Source: an uncultured Pseudocitrobacter sp.
GTDB taxonomy: Bacteria; Pseudomonadota; Gammaproteobacteria; Enterobacterales; Enterobacteriaceae
Reading direction: 5' to 3'
Assembly: GCA_913778145.1 (NCBI GenBank)
Contig: CAJYVI010000099.1
Coordinates: forward strand, 1-64,000
Length of the DNA stretch: 64,000 nt
The notes under the pieces were generated by a model that made no database searches, had not been told where the DNA came from, and saw only the letters and a list, made by a program, of their open reading frames with translations. Position 1 is the stretch's first letter. Each line of letters starts with the position of its first letter. Shown here piece by piece: positions 1 to 10,053 of the stretch. A program made the position numbers and the translations under genes.

Positions 1-18
1 CCCACCCCACTAGCTGCC

Positions 19-51
19 ACACTCTTTCCCTACACGACGCTCTTCCGATCT
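19..51 (+). other. Illumina TruSeq read-1 adapter remnant
   Basis: All 33 bases match the standard Illumina read-1 sequencing adapter as I remember it, beginning ACACTCTTTCCC at 19 and ending GCTCTTCCGATCT at 51. Read on the minus strand in the secF frame it encodes the peptide [11 protein letters not shown], a familiar signature of adapter contamination in protein databases. Bases 1-18 lie outside the adapter; they may hold an index sequence (11-18 directly precede the adapter), but that is inference. None of this is genomic. Confidence 0.97.
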
Positions 52-98
52 TGCAGCGCAGGAAGGAGAGATCAAACGCGCCCTGATGTGTCTGACCG
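52..98. other. Unassigned chimeric segment between adapter and secF
   Basis: On the minus strand SecF similarity runs cleanly to an Ala-Met-Ala-Leu at about position 100. The next 47 bases encode residues unlike the SecF first periplasmic domain/TM2 junction, where E. coli continues Met-Ala-Ala-Leu-Leu-Ser. The foreign stretch ends exactly at the adapter, as expected if a chimeric read was used to extend the contig. The source of the 47 bases is unknown. Confidence 0.75.
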
Positions 99-99
99 T

Positions 100-549
100 C
101 AGCGCCATCGCACCGGTTTGTGCAAGATCGGCCCCCACGCTCGGCCCGACGAACTCGATACGTTTCACCGCCGCGTTCTGATTGGTCGATTCGTTAATCA
201 CCTTCAGAACCTGGCTTCCCAGCACCTGGCCGCCATTTTCGCCTTCAGTCGGCGGCATGCGGACCATAATGTCGTGGCTGCTACCGAAGTTCTGCAGCTG
301 CGGCTCTTCAAAGCCCGCCTTCTGCAGCGCATCACGCATCACGTCAATTTCAGCCGGTTTTTCCAGCGTAATTTCGATAACCGTACCACCGGTGAAATCG
401 AGCCCCCAGTTAAAGCCGCGCACGCCCATAATGACAATGGACACGATCAGCAGTAAGCCGGAGATGCCGAAAGCCCAGTAGTCCCAGCGCATAAAGTCCC
501 AGACTTTACGGCCATGGTTCAATTGTTCAACAGTATATTCCTGTGCCAC
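100..549 (-). CDS. secF: SecF, protein translocase subunit (N-terminal half only)
   Basis: SecF pairs with SecD in the inner-membrane SecDF-YajC complex, which uses proton motive force to pull preproteins across after SecYEG. About 150 of some 320 residues are present: the first membrane helix and most of the first periplasmic domain, with the family stretch [19 protein letters not shown]. The start is the GTG at 547-549, preceded by GAGGAG; it corresponds to the E. coli start MAQEYTVEQ. An in-frame ATG at 592-594 lies inside secD and is not used. The gene begins 10 bp after the secD stop. The 3' part is missing because the contig ends; the apparent C-terminal tail is adapter and chimera. Confidence 0.95.
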
Positions 550-559
550 AACGCACTCC

Positions 560-2407
560 TCAGATTGACAGCTTGTTGATGCGTTTGCCGCCATACAACA
601 GGTTTACGATGGCACGCGTACCGACAATTGCGGTAAACATCGACGTTGCCACACCGATACCGGTGGTAATAGCAAAGCCTTTGATTGCCCCGGTGCCGAC
701 TGCATACAGGATCAGAACTTTAATCAGCGTGGTGATGTTCGCATCAAAGATGGAACTGAATGCGCCCGCATAACCTTCGTTGATTGCCTGCTGCACCGAG
801 CGCCCGTTGCTCAACTCTTCTTTAATACGTTCGTTGATCAGTACGTTGGCGTCGACCGCCACCGCAAGGGTTAGCACGATACCCGCAATACCCGGCATAC
901 TCAGCGTGGCCCCTGGCAGCAGCGACATGATACCGACGATCAGTACCAGGTTTGCAATCAGCGCGCTGGTCGCAATCAGACCAAATTTCTTGTAGAAGAA
1001 AATCATAAACAGAATGGAGACAGCCAGGCCAGCCAGACACGCTTCCAGACCCTGTTTAATGTTCTGCATACCCAGAGTTGGGCCGATGGTACGTTCTTCA
1101 ACAATCTGAATTGGTGCAATCAGCGCACCGGCACGCAGCAGCAGAGAGAGCTGACGCGCTTCGTTCGGGTTGTTGATACCGGTGATACGGAAGCTGTTAC
1201 CCAGGCGAGACTGGATGTTGGCGATGTTAATCACCTCTTCCTGTTTCACCAGCACGGCACGGCCGTTCGCATCTTTCTTACCGCTGTCTTTATACTCCAC
1301 GAACAGGGTCGCCATCGGTTTACCGATGTTGTCCTTGGTGAAGTTAGACATGGTGTTACCACCTGCGCTATCCAGCGAGATATTAACCTGCGGCTGGTTG
1401 TATTCGTCCTGGCTGGAAGTGGAGTCGGTGATATGGTCACCGGTCAGGATCACGCGTTTGTACAGCACAACCGGCTGACCTTCGCGGGTCTGTTTCACTT
1501 CGGAGTCGCCCGGTACACGGCCAGAGGCGGCAGCGGACTGGTCAACGTTGGTGTTCACCAGACGGAATTCCAGCGTCGCGGTAGCGCCGAGAATTTCTTT
1601 CGCGCGCGCGGTATCCTGAATACCCGGCAGTTCAACGACGATGCGGTCCGCACCCTGACGCTGTACCACAGGCTCAGCCACACCCAGTTGGTTCACACGG
1701 TTACGCAGGATGTTGATGTTCTGCTGCACCGCATATTCACGCGCTTCGCTCAGACGTGCATCGCTCATTACCGCGCGCAGCTGGTTGCTGCCCTGATTAG
1801 TGATAACCAGATCACGGTGACGGGATGTGAGATACGTATTTGCCTGATCGCGCGCCGCGCTATCGCGGAACTGAATCGTCAAACCATAGTTCTCAGACTT
1901 ACGAATATTGGAATACGGAATGTTTTTCTCGCGCAGGTCGCTGCGCAGACTGTCGATATTTTGTTCCTGAAGCTTACCGAGCGCCGTGTCCATATCCACT
2001 TCCATCAGGAAGTGAACACCACCACGCAGGTCAAGACCCAGCTTCATCGGTTCGGCTTTAATGGCCGCTAACCAACGCGGGGTCGCAGGAGCAAGGTTAA
2101 GCGCCACGACGTATTTATCACCCAACACGCTCAGCAGCGCTTCACGAGCACGCAGCTGGACGTCGGTGGAGTCGAAGCGCGCAAGAATAGCGCCCTCTTC
2201 CAGTGCCACAGACTTCGCGGTGATTTTTTCTTGTTGTAAAGTATTCTGGACCTGGATCAGCGTTTGCTCACTGGCGGCGACTCCGCGCGCACCAGTGATC
2301 TGAACAGCCGGATCCTCACCATACAGGTTGGGAAGTGCGTAAAGCAGGCCGACGATAATCACGACGACCAGCATGATGTACTTCCACAAAGGATAACGGT
2401 TTAACAC
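560..2407 (-). CDS. secD: SecD, protein translocase subunit
   Basis: SecD is the large subunit of the SecDF-YajC complex that helps preprotein release into the periplasm. The 615 residues equal the E. coli length and near-identity is visible throughout. There is one N-terminal membrane helix (about residues 10-28), a large periplasmic region starting with the family motif [16 protein letters not shown] (about 125-140), and five C-terminal helices (about 450-610) with [20 protein letters not shown]. It is the second gene of yajC-secD-secF, 27 bp after yajC. Nothing is unusual. Confidence 0.98.
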   Translation of the reverse strand: MLNRYPLWKYIMLVVVIIVGLLYALPNLYGEDPAVQITGARGVAASEQTLIQVQNTLQQEKITAKSVALEEGAILARFDSTDVQLRAREALLSVLGDKYVVALNLAPATPRWLAAIKAEPMKLGLDLRGGVHFLMEVDMDTALGKLQEQNIDSLRSDLREKNIPYSNIRKSENYGLTIQFRDSAARDQANTYLTSRHRDLVITNQGSNQLRAVMSDARLSEAREYAVQQNINILRNRVNQLGVAEPVVQRQGADRIVVELPGIQDTARAKEILGATATLEFRLVNTNVDQSAAASGRVPGDSEVKQTREGQPVVLYKRVILTGDHITDSTSSQDEYNQPQVNISLDSAGGNTMSNFTKDNIGKPMATLFVEYKDSGKKDANGRAVLVKQEEVINIANIQSRLGNSFRITGINNPNEARQLSLLLRAGALIAPIQIVEERTIGPTLGMQNIKQGLEACLAGLAVSILFMIFFYKKFGLIATSALIANLVLIVGIMSLLPGATLSMPGIAGIVLTLAVAVDANVLINERIKEELSNGRSVQQAINEGYAGAFSSIFDANITTLIKVLILYAVGTGAIKGFAITTGIGVATSMFTAIVGTRAIVNLLYGGKRINKLSI

Positions 2408-2434
2408 GGCAGTTCCCTTTGGGAAAACAGTAAA

Positions 2435-2767
2435 TTACAGCGCCTTCATGGTGCCTTTCGGCAGAACGGCAGCTACGAAGTCACGTTTGATAACCACTTC
2501 AGTGGTGTCGTTCAGCGCGATAGCAATGTAGCCAGTTTCAGCTACTTTGGTTACGCGGCCAACCAGACCACCGTTAGTCAGCACTTCATCACCTTTCGCG
2601 ATGGAGTCCATCAGCTTTTTGTGCTCTTTGGTGCGTTTCTGCTGTGGGCGCAGGATCATGAAGTAAAAAATCAGACCGAACACTACCAGCATCAGAATCA
2701 GAGACATCGGGCTGCCCTGTGCTGCGCCACCCGGTGCTGCTATCGCATCAGAAATAAAAAAGCTCAT
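2435..2767 (-). CDS. yajC: YajC, Sec translocon accessory subunit
   Basis: YajC is a small single-span inner-membrane protein that co-purifies with SecDF. The product is 110 residues, as in E. coli: a helix at about residues 20-38 (LILMLVVFGLIFYFMI) followed by the cytoplasmic domain starting RPQQKRTKEHKKLMDSI. The ATG at 2765-2767 was chosen over an in-frame ATG 30 bases upstream because GAGGGA precedes it and it gives the family N-terminus MSFFISDA. It lies 22 bp after tgt and leads into secD. Confidence 0.97.
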   Translation of the reverse strand: MSFFISDAIAAPGGAAQGSPMSLILMLVVFGLIFYFMILRPQQKRTKEHKKLMDSIAKGDEVLTNGGLVGRVTKVAETGYIAIALNDTTEVVIKRDFVAAVLPKGTMKAL

Positions 2768-2789
2768 TAAAATTCCCTCATTATTAATA

Positions 2790-3971
<1,182 letters not shown>

Positions 3972-3972
3972 T

Positions 3973-4009
3973 CACCCTCACCCCGGCCCTCTCCCTGAGG
4001 GAGAGGGGG
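3973..4009. repeat. CCCTCTCCC-type palindromic repeat, single copy
   Basis: A 21-bp palindrome (3987-4007, CCCTCTCCCT followed by its complement) is preceded by CACCCTCACCCCGG. The same element recurs at 36.9, 40.3, 53.6 and 59.8 kb. It fills the queA-tgt gap and would form a hairpin in the transcript between the two genes. Confidence 0.85.
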
Positions 4010-4024
4010 AAAAACACGCCCCTA

Positions 4025-5089
4025 TCAGGGACGTTCGTTAATGGCCTGCGGATTGTACGTGATAAACATCGCATCACCGTAACTAAAAAAGCGATATTCC
4101 GCTTTTACCGCTTCATGATAGGCGTGCAGAGTGTTTTTATAGCCCGCAAACGCGGAAACCAGCATAATCAACGTCGATTCCGGCAGGTGGAAGTTGGTCA
4201 CCAGCGCATCAATCACTTTGTACTGATAGCCCGGATAGATAAAGATTTGCGTATCGCCGAAGAACGGTTCAATCAGGTCGTTTTTCGCCGCCTGCGCTGC
4301 GCTTTCCAGCGAACGCACAGAGGTAGTGCCGACAGCAATCACGCGGTTACCGCGCGCTTTCGCCGCCAGCACCGCATCAACCACGTCCTGCGGCACTTCC
4401 GCATATTCGGAGTGCATGGTGTGCTCTTCAATGCTCTCAACGCGTACCGGCTTGAAAGTGCCTGCGCCCACATGCAGGGTCACAAAGGCCATATCAATGC
4501 CTTTCTCACGCAGTTTTGCCAGCAGTGGGTCATCGAAGTGCAGACCAGCAGTAGGGGCTGCGACAGCGCCAGGGCGGCTGCTATAAACGGTTTGATACAA
4601 TTCGCGATCGGCGTCTTCATCCGGGCGGTCGATGTACGGCGGCAGCGGCATGTGGCCGATGCTGTTAAGAATGTCTAGTACCGGACGCTCATCATTAAAC
4701 TGCACTTCAAACAGCGCGTCGTGGCGTGCGACCATGGTCGCATTGATGCTTTCGTCATCGCCCAGCAGCAGTTCCGCACCCGGCTTCGGCGCTTTAGAAG
4801 CGCGAATATGTGCCAGAATACGATTATCATCGAGCATACGCTCAACCAGCACTTCAATCTTGCCGCCGCTGGCCTTGCGACCGAACAGACGCGCAGGAAT
4901 GACGCGGGTATTATTAAAGACCAGAAGATCGCCAGGGTTGAGCTTATCGAGCAGATCGGTGAAAGTACCGTGCGTCAGCGCGCCTGTCGGCCCGTCCAGC
5001 GACAGCAAGCGGCACCCGCTGCGCTCAGGCTGTGGATAATGGGCAATCAGGGATTCAGGTAATTCAAAGGAAAAATCGGCAAGGCGCAT
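4025..5089 (-). CDS. queA: QueA, S-adenosylmethionine:tRNA ribosyltransferase-isomerase
   Basis: QueA transfers and isomerises the ribosyl part of SAM onto preQ1-34 of tRNA to form epoxyqueuosine. The 354 residues compare with 356 in E. coli. Family blocks are clear: [36 protein letters not shown] and [18 protein letters not shown]. The C-terminus ends NERP, about two residues shorter than in E. coli, just before a palindromic repeat. It is divergent from acpH across a 94-bp gap. The ribosome-binding site before the ATG is weak, so the start rests on homology. Confidence 0.97.
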   Translation of the reverse strand: MRLADFSFELPESLIAHYPQPERSGCRLLSLDGPTGALTHGTFTDLLDKLNPGDLLVFNNTRVIPARLFGRKASGGKIEVLVERMLDDNRILAHIRASKAPKPGAELLLGDDESINATMVARHDALFEVQFNDERPVLDILNSIGHMPLPPYIDRPDEDADRELYQTVYSSRPGAVAAPTAGLHFDDPLLAKLREKGIDMAFVTLHVGAGTFKPVRVESIEEHTMHSEYAEVPQDVVDAVLAAKARGNRVIAVGTTSVRSLESAAQAAKNDLIEPFFGDTQIFIYPGYQYKVIDALVTNFHLPESTLIMLVSAFAGYKNTLHAYHEAVKAEYRFFSYGDAMFITYNPQAINERP

Positions 5090-5183
5090 GACTCTAAGAC
5101 TCTGGACTTAATAATGAGGCGGGTAGTCTAGTGCCGGGGCGTTCTCCCTGCAACCCTATCCCCCTCTGGATAGATAATAATCG

Positions 5184-5765
5184 ATGAATTTTTTAGCTCA
5201 CCTGCATCTCGCGTACCTCGCCGACAGCTCGTTGTCCGGCAATCTGCTGGCCGATTTTGTACGCGGTAACCCGGATGATCGCTACCCGGCGGAGATAGTC
5301 GACGGGATTTACATGCATCGACGCATCGACGTGATGACCGATAACCTGCCCGAGGTAAAGCAAGCGCTGGAGTGGTTCCGCCCGCAAACACGGCGCGTCG
5401 CGCCTATTACGCTCGATGTGATGTGGGATCATTTTCTCTCGCGCCACTGGTCGCAGCTTTCGCCACAGATGCCGCTGCCTGAATTTGTTGCCCACGCCCA
5501 TGAGCAGGTGTCGCTGATTCTGCCCGACTCGCCGCCGCGCTTCGTGAATCTGAACGATTATCTGTGGTCAGAACGCTGGCTGGAGCGCTATCGCGAGATG
5601 GAATTTATTCAACGTGTGCTAAACGGCATGGCCAGCCGACGCCCGAAACTGGACGCTTTGCGCGACTCCTGGCACGATTTAGACCAGCACTACGCGCAAC
5701 TCGAAAAACAGTTTTGGCAGTTTTATCCGCAGATGATGGCGCAGGCCAAAGCGCGCGAGCTTTAA
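5184..5765 (+). CDS. acpH: AcpH, acyl carrier protein phosphodiesterase
   Basis: AcpH removes the 4'-phosphopantetheine group from holo-ACP and resembles HD-type phosphohydrolases. The 193 residues equal the E. coli length. The N-terminus [10 protein letters not shown] contains His6, and Asp24 in LLADFVRG is present; both belong to the metal/catalytic set known for the E. coli enzyme. It is the only plus-strand gene in this part of the window. In E. coli malZ is the next neighbour, but here 8.4 kb of accessory genes intervene. Confidence 0.95.
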   Translation: MNFLAHLHLAYLADSSLSGNLLADFVRGNPDDRYPAEIVDGIYMHRRIDVMTDNLPEVKQALEWFRPQTRRVAPITLDVMWDHFLSRHWSQLSPQMPLPEFVAHAHEQVSLILPDSPPRFVNLNDYLWSERWLERYREMEFIQRVLNGMASRRPKLDALRDSWHDLDQHYAQLEKQFWQFYPQMMAQAKAREL

Positions 5766-5772
5766 CCATAAC

Positions 5773-5798
5773 CTGAGGCTCGCGCAGGCGAGCCTCAG
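5773..5798. repeat. Hairpin, first copy of a duplicated stem
   Basis: An inverted repeat (CTGAGGCTCGC, loop GCAG, then GCGAGCCTCAG) starts 8 bases after the acpH stop. No T-run follows, so it is a poor terminator by itself. The core GGCTCGCGCAGGCGAGCC recurs at 5949-5966, so two identical hairpins flank the REP element between them. Confidence 0.8.
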
Positions 5799-5824
5799 AT
5801 TGCTGACAAAGTGCGCATTGTTCA

Positions 5825-5924
<100 letters not shown>

Positions 5925-5948
5925 ATTTTGCGTTTGTCATCAGTCTCG

Positions 5949-5976
5949 GGCTCGCGCAGGCGAGCCTTTTCGTTTT
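5949..5976 (+). terminator. Intrinsic terminator downstream of acpH
   Basis: The stem GGCTCGC...GCGAGCC is followed directly by TTTTCGTTTTTT on the plus strand, a good rho-independent terminator for acpH read-through. It abuts the stop codon of the convergent DUF3999 gene. Confidence 0.85.
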
Positions 5977-7341
5977 TTAGCGCCGGGCTTCTCGCCAGAT
6001 TCGCCACGCCACCATCAGCAGCGCCCCCACGCCGACGATAAGCACGGCCCACACGGCGAGGGCTATCCACAGTTTCTGTTGCTCACCTGCGCTGACCGCC
6101 TGCAACCGCGCGTCACCGCCCAGTTTGACGGCTTCAAGCGGCTGCGCCCAGGGCAGCGTATCAATGTTTTTGCTCGCCGGGAGCGATTCAGGAATTAACT
6201 GATTCAGACTCAATGCGACATTTTCCGCCGCCTTATTTCCCCAGGCCAGCATATACGGCCCCTTACCCTGCGCGTTAAAGACCAGCACTTTAGCTTCACG
6301 CGCGCCGGTTACACGCGGCAGCGTTTGCGGCAAATGGGCATCCACCGTGGTAATACGAATGGCCTCCACAACATGCTCAGAGAGCGGAAACGCCTCCTGC
6401 GTTTGATCGTTGACGTTAAACAACACGCTTTTTGTCAGTGGCCGCCACGCGCTTTTTTCATCGCTTCGCCAGGCGATATCAACCGGCAATACCCCTTCCT
6501 CCATCAGCGTGATGGAAAGCGTGCTTAACGGTTGCGGTTGATCCCATCGCCAGATGGCCTCGGAAGGGGTGGTATAGGCGACCCTCGCCGGAAGCTGGAT
6601 ACGTTCAGTGACCGGCTCTGGCGATTGCGCCACGGCCGTTACGCCTTTTAGCTCCGGCATAGAGGTTTGTGGGTCAAGAACCAGCAGCAGGTAACGTCTG
6701 CCTTTAGGTGACAGCGTCAGTTCGGCGGCCACGGTGTTCATTTTCAGCCGATCGCCATCGCGGGAAAGATCCATCAGCGGCGCATTTTCCTGAACGTGCT
6801 GCCAGTGGCTGAGATCCCGGCTGGCATAGATCGCGGCTTTTCCCTGCCAGCTTGTATTGGAATCCGCCCAGTCGAGCCGCAGTTGCGTCAGGTGTAGCGA
6901 CGCTTCCCGGCTCTCCGGCAAGGTGAGTAAATAGCTCTGACCCAGCGATTTCACCTCGTCGCTCTGCAAATTAATTTCCACGCCATTGGCCGCTTTCAGG
7001 CGAATCGTTTGTGGCGCGCTGGCCTCCGTCGCGGCGATTGGCGAAGCCGCTAACGGAAACAGGCGCAAGGCAACGGAGTCCGTCGCGACAGGCGGCGTTG
7101 GCTTGCTGATTAAGGAGAAGGGAACGCGCTCGCCCTGTTGATTAAATACCCGAACGTCGCGCAGATCGGGCCAGGCGCTGTGTTGGTAGACTTCTCGCGG
7201 CAACGCTACGCGATACCACGGTGATGACGAAGACGTTTCCAGCGTCATGCCCGTTGCATAGTCACGCGGGGATTCCGCCGCAAAGGCGGATGTACTGCCC
7301 ACCAGAAGCAGGCTGCAAACCATCGCTTTTATCCGTTTCAT
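5977..7341 (-). CDS. DUF3999-family exported membrane-anchored protein
   Basis: The 454-residue product has a signal peptide (about residues 1-20, ending STSAFA|AESP), a long beta-rich region probably in the periplasm, and one C-terminal helix (about 427-448, LAVWAVLIVGVGALLMVAW) followed by a basic tail. I place it in DUF3999 because of this architecture and its DUF2339 partner; the function is unknown. The ATG at 7339-7341 overlaps the stop of the upstream DUF2339 gene (ATGA), so translation is probably coupled. Reading further upstream in frame gives only out-of-frame DUF2339 sequence. Confidence 0.85.
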   Translation of the reverse strand: MKRIKAMVCSLLLVGSTSAFAAESPRDYATGMTLETSSSSPWYRVALPREVYQHSAWPDLRDVRVFNQQGERVPFSLISKPTPPVATDSVALRLFPLAASPIAATEASAPQTIRLKAANGVEINLQSDEVKSLGQSYLLTLPESREASLHLTQLRLDWADSNTSWQGKAAIYASRDLSHWQHVQENAPLMDLSRDGDRLKMNTVAAELTLSPKGRRYLLLVLDPQTSMPELKGVTAVAQSPEPVTERIQLPARVAYTTPSEAIWRWDQPQPLSTLSITLMEEGVLPVDIAWRSDEKSAWRPLTKSVLFNVNDQTQEAFPLSEHVVEAIRITTVDAHLPQTLPRVTGAREAKVLVFNAQGKGPYMLAWGNKAAENVALSLNQLIPESLPASKNIDTLPWAQPLEAVKLGGDARLQAVSAGEQQKLWIALAVWAVLIVGVGALLMVAWRIWREARR

Positions 7342-9911
7342 TTTTGCTCTCCTGCTTTGGGTGGCAACGGCGAGAAATAACCGACAATCAAGACCAGTAT
7401 CGCCACACCGATAAACGCTACCGCCCGCGCCAGACCACCGCCGCCTGCGCTGTCGACCAGCATCAGTTTGATGATAACCACGCCTAATAGCACGGCACCA
7501 CACAGCCACATTTTGCGCGAGACGTTACGCGTCGCGCGAATCATAATAATGAGCGCTATCAGCATCCAGAACAGTGCAAAGGTGGTCTGAATAAGCCGCG
7601 ACTGCCAGAGCAGGCTGAAGTCCCAGGCAACATTGCCATACCACGCCAGTGCGCGCATCAGCATGCCGTTCAGCCACCAGAAAGCCAGCCCGGCGACGGA
7701 CGCGCGCCACGCCGACGGCAGATGACGCCGAACTGCGCGTTCCGCCACATAAAGCCCGAGCAGCGCAAAAGCCGCGCCCTCTTCCAGCGGGTTAATCAAC
7801 GGCAGATAGAGCTGACGATAAACCACGCCGCTTTGCAAGTTGGTCATGACCAGCAAACCGAGCAGCAGGGCCGCCACGGGGGCAATTGCCACGCCGCTAT
7901 ACATTTCCGGCCAGCGGCAGAACGGCCACCAGGCCCGGCGAAGCGCGGCGTGGATCAGCAGAATAGTAATGCCACCCGCCGCCATCAGCAGCCCGCTTTG
8001 CCAGGCGCCCATGCCCCACGGCAGCGCCTGCACAAACCACAACAGTTCTGCCCCAAATGCGAGCATCAGCATCCATAACAACGCGAGATGCAGCCCCTGC
8101 GAAAGGCGTGCAGGTACCGTGCTGTCATCACAATAAAGCAGTCTTAGCGCAGACGGCAGCGCAATCACCCACGCCAGATTATGCCAGCCTGCGGCGAAAA
8201 TTTGCTGCTGATGAATTTGCTCGCACAGCATCAACAGCATGGCGGGCCACACCAGCCACTGTGCAAAGCCGAGTTCAGCCCATGCCAGACGCTGGCGCAT
8301 AAAACGCCAGACCCAGGCCGAGAGCGCCATCAAGGCAAGCACAACGAAGCCTGTCGCCGAGTCCTGAATGGTGATGAGTTGTGCCGCACCCATAAGGGCA
8401 ATCACCCAGAATGCGACGCCGCCGATTAACAGCGCCTGGCTCAGACGCGCGATGTCGCCACGCCACAGCCAGGCGGCGGCGAGCCAGCACAGGCTGAGCA
8501 CGGCAAAAATCATCATAATGGAGAGCGGCGTGGTTTCGTCCGCCAGCGCCCAGACGCCGCTGCCCAGCGCCAGCAGTAACAGGGCGGTGCCGCTAAAACT
8601 CATGCGCCGCTGCTGTTGCTGCATGCCTAACCACAGCACGCCCACGCCTTCCAGCGCCCAGGCCATCGCCGTCCAGCGTGCGGAAAGTGCCAGCGGAATG
8701 GCGAGCGTAGTGAAAGCACCGCCCAGCGCCAGCGCAGCCAGCACCAGGGTACGTTCTGCCGAGGGGAATCGACGCAGCACCAGCCACGCCAGCGCCAGAT
8801 AAAACGCGCCGTAGCCCAGCGCGCTGATCGCCGGGCCGTAAGTCATATGCTGCGTCATGACGTACTGCATCCCAAAACCAATCAGCGGCGGCGCGAAGAG
8901 CAATACGCCGTCGACCACGCGTTTACCCTTCTCCTGTGCCCGCCAGGAGAGCAGCACGCTCAGGACGCCGAAAATCAGGATATTGGCGATAAGGAACAGC
9001 TGACAGTTAAGCCAGTATTCAGGGCGATAATCATTCATGCCCCACAATCCGCCCACGCCAAAAGTGAAAAGCAGCCCTAACAGGTTCAGTTCGCGCCAGT
9101 GTTGCCGCGCGCTAATCGCCAGAATGCCAATGGAGAGAAGCAGGTAGAAAGAGAACAGCGCAATGTAGTTGCCGCTTCCCGTAGAGAGAAGCACTGGCGC
9201 AAGGTAGCCGCCGAGGCTCGCCAGCATCGCCAGACTCAAAGCATTTTGCAGCACCGCCAGGCCCACGCTCGCCGCGCAAATTAGCACCAGCAGCGCAAAG
9301 GCCAGCGTCATCGGCAACATTTGCCACAGGCGAAATGCGCCGAATACGGTGAGATACAGCACGCCCGTAGCGCCACCTTGCAGGATCAACGCATAGACAC
9401 GCTGCTTATGGCGTAATCGCCAGCCGATAGCCAGCAGTACCACGGCGCACAGCGAGGTCGCCACAAGCCGCAATTCGAGCGGAAACAACGCGTGCTCGAC
9501 CGTATAGCGCAACAGGAAAGAGAGCCCAAGAAACAGCAGCAGAATACCCAGTTTAGCCAGCGGGTTACCCTGCATAAACCAGCGGAGTAGCGAGGTGAAA
9601 ACGCCGCCAAATGCCGACGGCGTTGTGCGCTCGGGCGGTGATTCCTGCGCTTCTTGTTCAATAGGCGGCCAGGGAATGGCTGGCGCAGATTGAACGGGCG
9701 CAACGGGGATCGCCGGTTCAACTGCCACAACCGGTTTTGGCTCCGGCGCATCATGCACACCGCGTTGCTCCAGTTCCTCGAGCCGACGGCGAAGCAACCC
9801 CACTTCATAGCGCATGGCGGAAGTACGATTAATGGCGACAATCGCCAGGATGGGGACCACCACCAGCGCAAAGAAAAGTACGATACAGCCAAGGATTACC
9901 AGCTCGTCCAT
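7338..9911 (-). CDS. DUF2339-family polytopic membrane protein
   Basis: This protein of about 857 residues has an N-terminal helix (about residues 3-25), a short coiled-coil-like stretch (RRRLEELEQRG), a Pro/Val-rich linker (to about residue 90), and then more than twenty hydrophobic segments to the C-terminus. That matches the DUF2339 family of predicted membrane proteins; no enzyme motif is visible. The ATG at 9909-9911 was chosen because AAGGTGG precedes it and it gives the N-terminus MDELVILGC; an in-frame ATG lies 21 bases upstream. It is the first gene of the pair with DUF3999. The role is unknown; I infer an envelope complex made of the two proteins. Confidence 0.85.
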   Translation of the reverse strand: MDELVILGCIVLFFALVVVPILAIVAINRTSAMRYEVGLLRRRLEELEQRGVHDAPEPKPVVAVEPAIPVAPVQSAPAIPWPPIEQEAQESPPERTTPSAFGGVFTSLLRWFMQGNPLAKLGILLLFLGLSFLLRYTVEHALFPLELRLVATSLCAVVLLAIGWRLRHKQRVYALILQGGATGVLYLTVFGAFRLWQMLPMTLAFALLVLICAASVGLAVLQNALSLAMLASLGGYLAPVLLSTGSGNYIALFSFYLLLSIGILAISARQHWRELNLLGLLFTFGVGGLWGMNDYRPEYWLNCQLFLIANILIFGVLSVLLSWRAQEKGKRVVDGVLLFAPPLIGFGMQYVMTQHMTYGPAISALGYGAFYLALAWLVLRRFPSAERTLVLAALALGGAFTTLAIPLALSARWTAMAWALEGVGVLWLGMQQQQRRMSFSGTALLLLALGSGVWALADETTPLSIMMIFAVLSLCWLAAAWLWRGDIARLSQALLIGGVAFWVIALMGAAQLITIQDSATGFVVLALMALSAWVWRFMRQRLAWAELGFAQWLVWPAMLLMLCEQIHQQQIFAAGWHNLAWVIALPSALRLLYCDDSTVPARLSQGLHLALLWMLMLAFGAELLWFVQALPWGMGAWQSGLLMAAGGITILLIHAALRRAWWPFCRWPEMYSGVAIAPVAALLLGLLVMTNLQSGVVYRQLYLPLINPLEEGAAFALLGLYVAERAVRRHLPSAWRASVAGLAFWWLNGMLMRALAWYGNVAWDFSLLWQSRLIQTTFALFWMLIALIIMIRATRNVSRKMWLCGAVLLGVVIIKLMLVDSAGGGGLARAVAFIGVAILVLIVGYFSPLPPKAGEQK

Positions 9912-10019
9912 GTTTCCACCTTTAGCCAGCACGAATAAAAGCAGATTGACACAAATGGTTGCATTTACGCCATTAATCTTTGCAAAGATGAGGGATTTTC
10001 AGAAGATAACAATAAAAAA

Positions 10020-10041
10020 CCGGATGGGTGGCCCCATCCGG
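10020..10041 (-). terminator. Intrinsic terminator of the amidohydrolase operon
   Basis: A near-perfect stem (CCGGATGGG...CCCATCCGG) is followed on the minus strand by TTTTTTATTG. It sits 12 bases after the amidohydrolase stop and ends that operon before the DUF2339 gene. Confidence 0.9.
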
Positions 10042-10053
10042 TTAGCAATAGCA

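Noticed and set aside
10..100. Apparent novel C-terminus of SecF
   Set aside because: The sequence is adapter plus chimeric read, not a variant of SecF.
1433..2071. Open frame antisense to secD (212 codons)
   Set aside because: It is fully inside a near-identical secD and is explained by high-GC third positions on the other strand.
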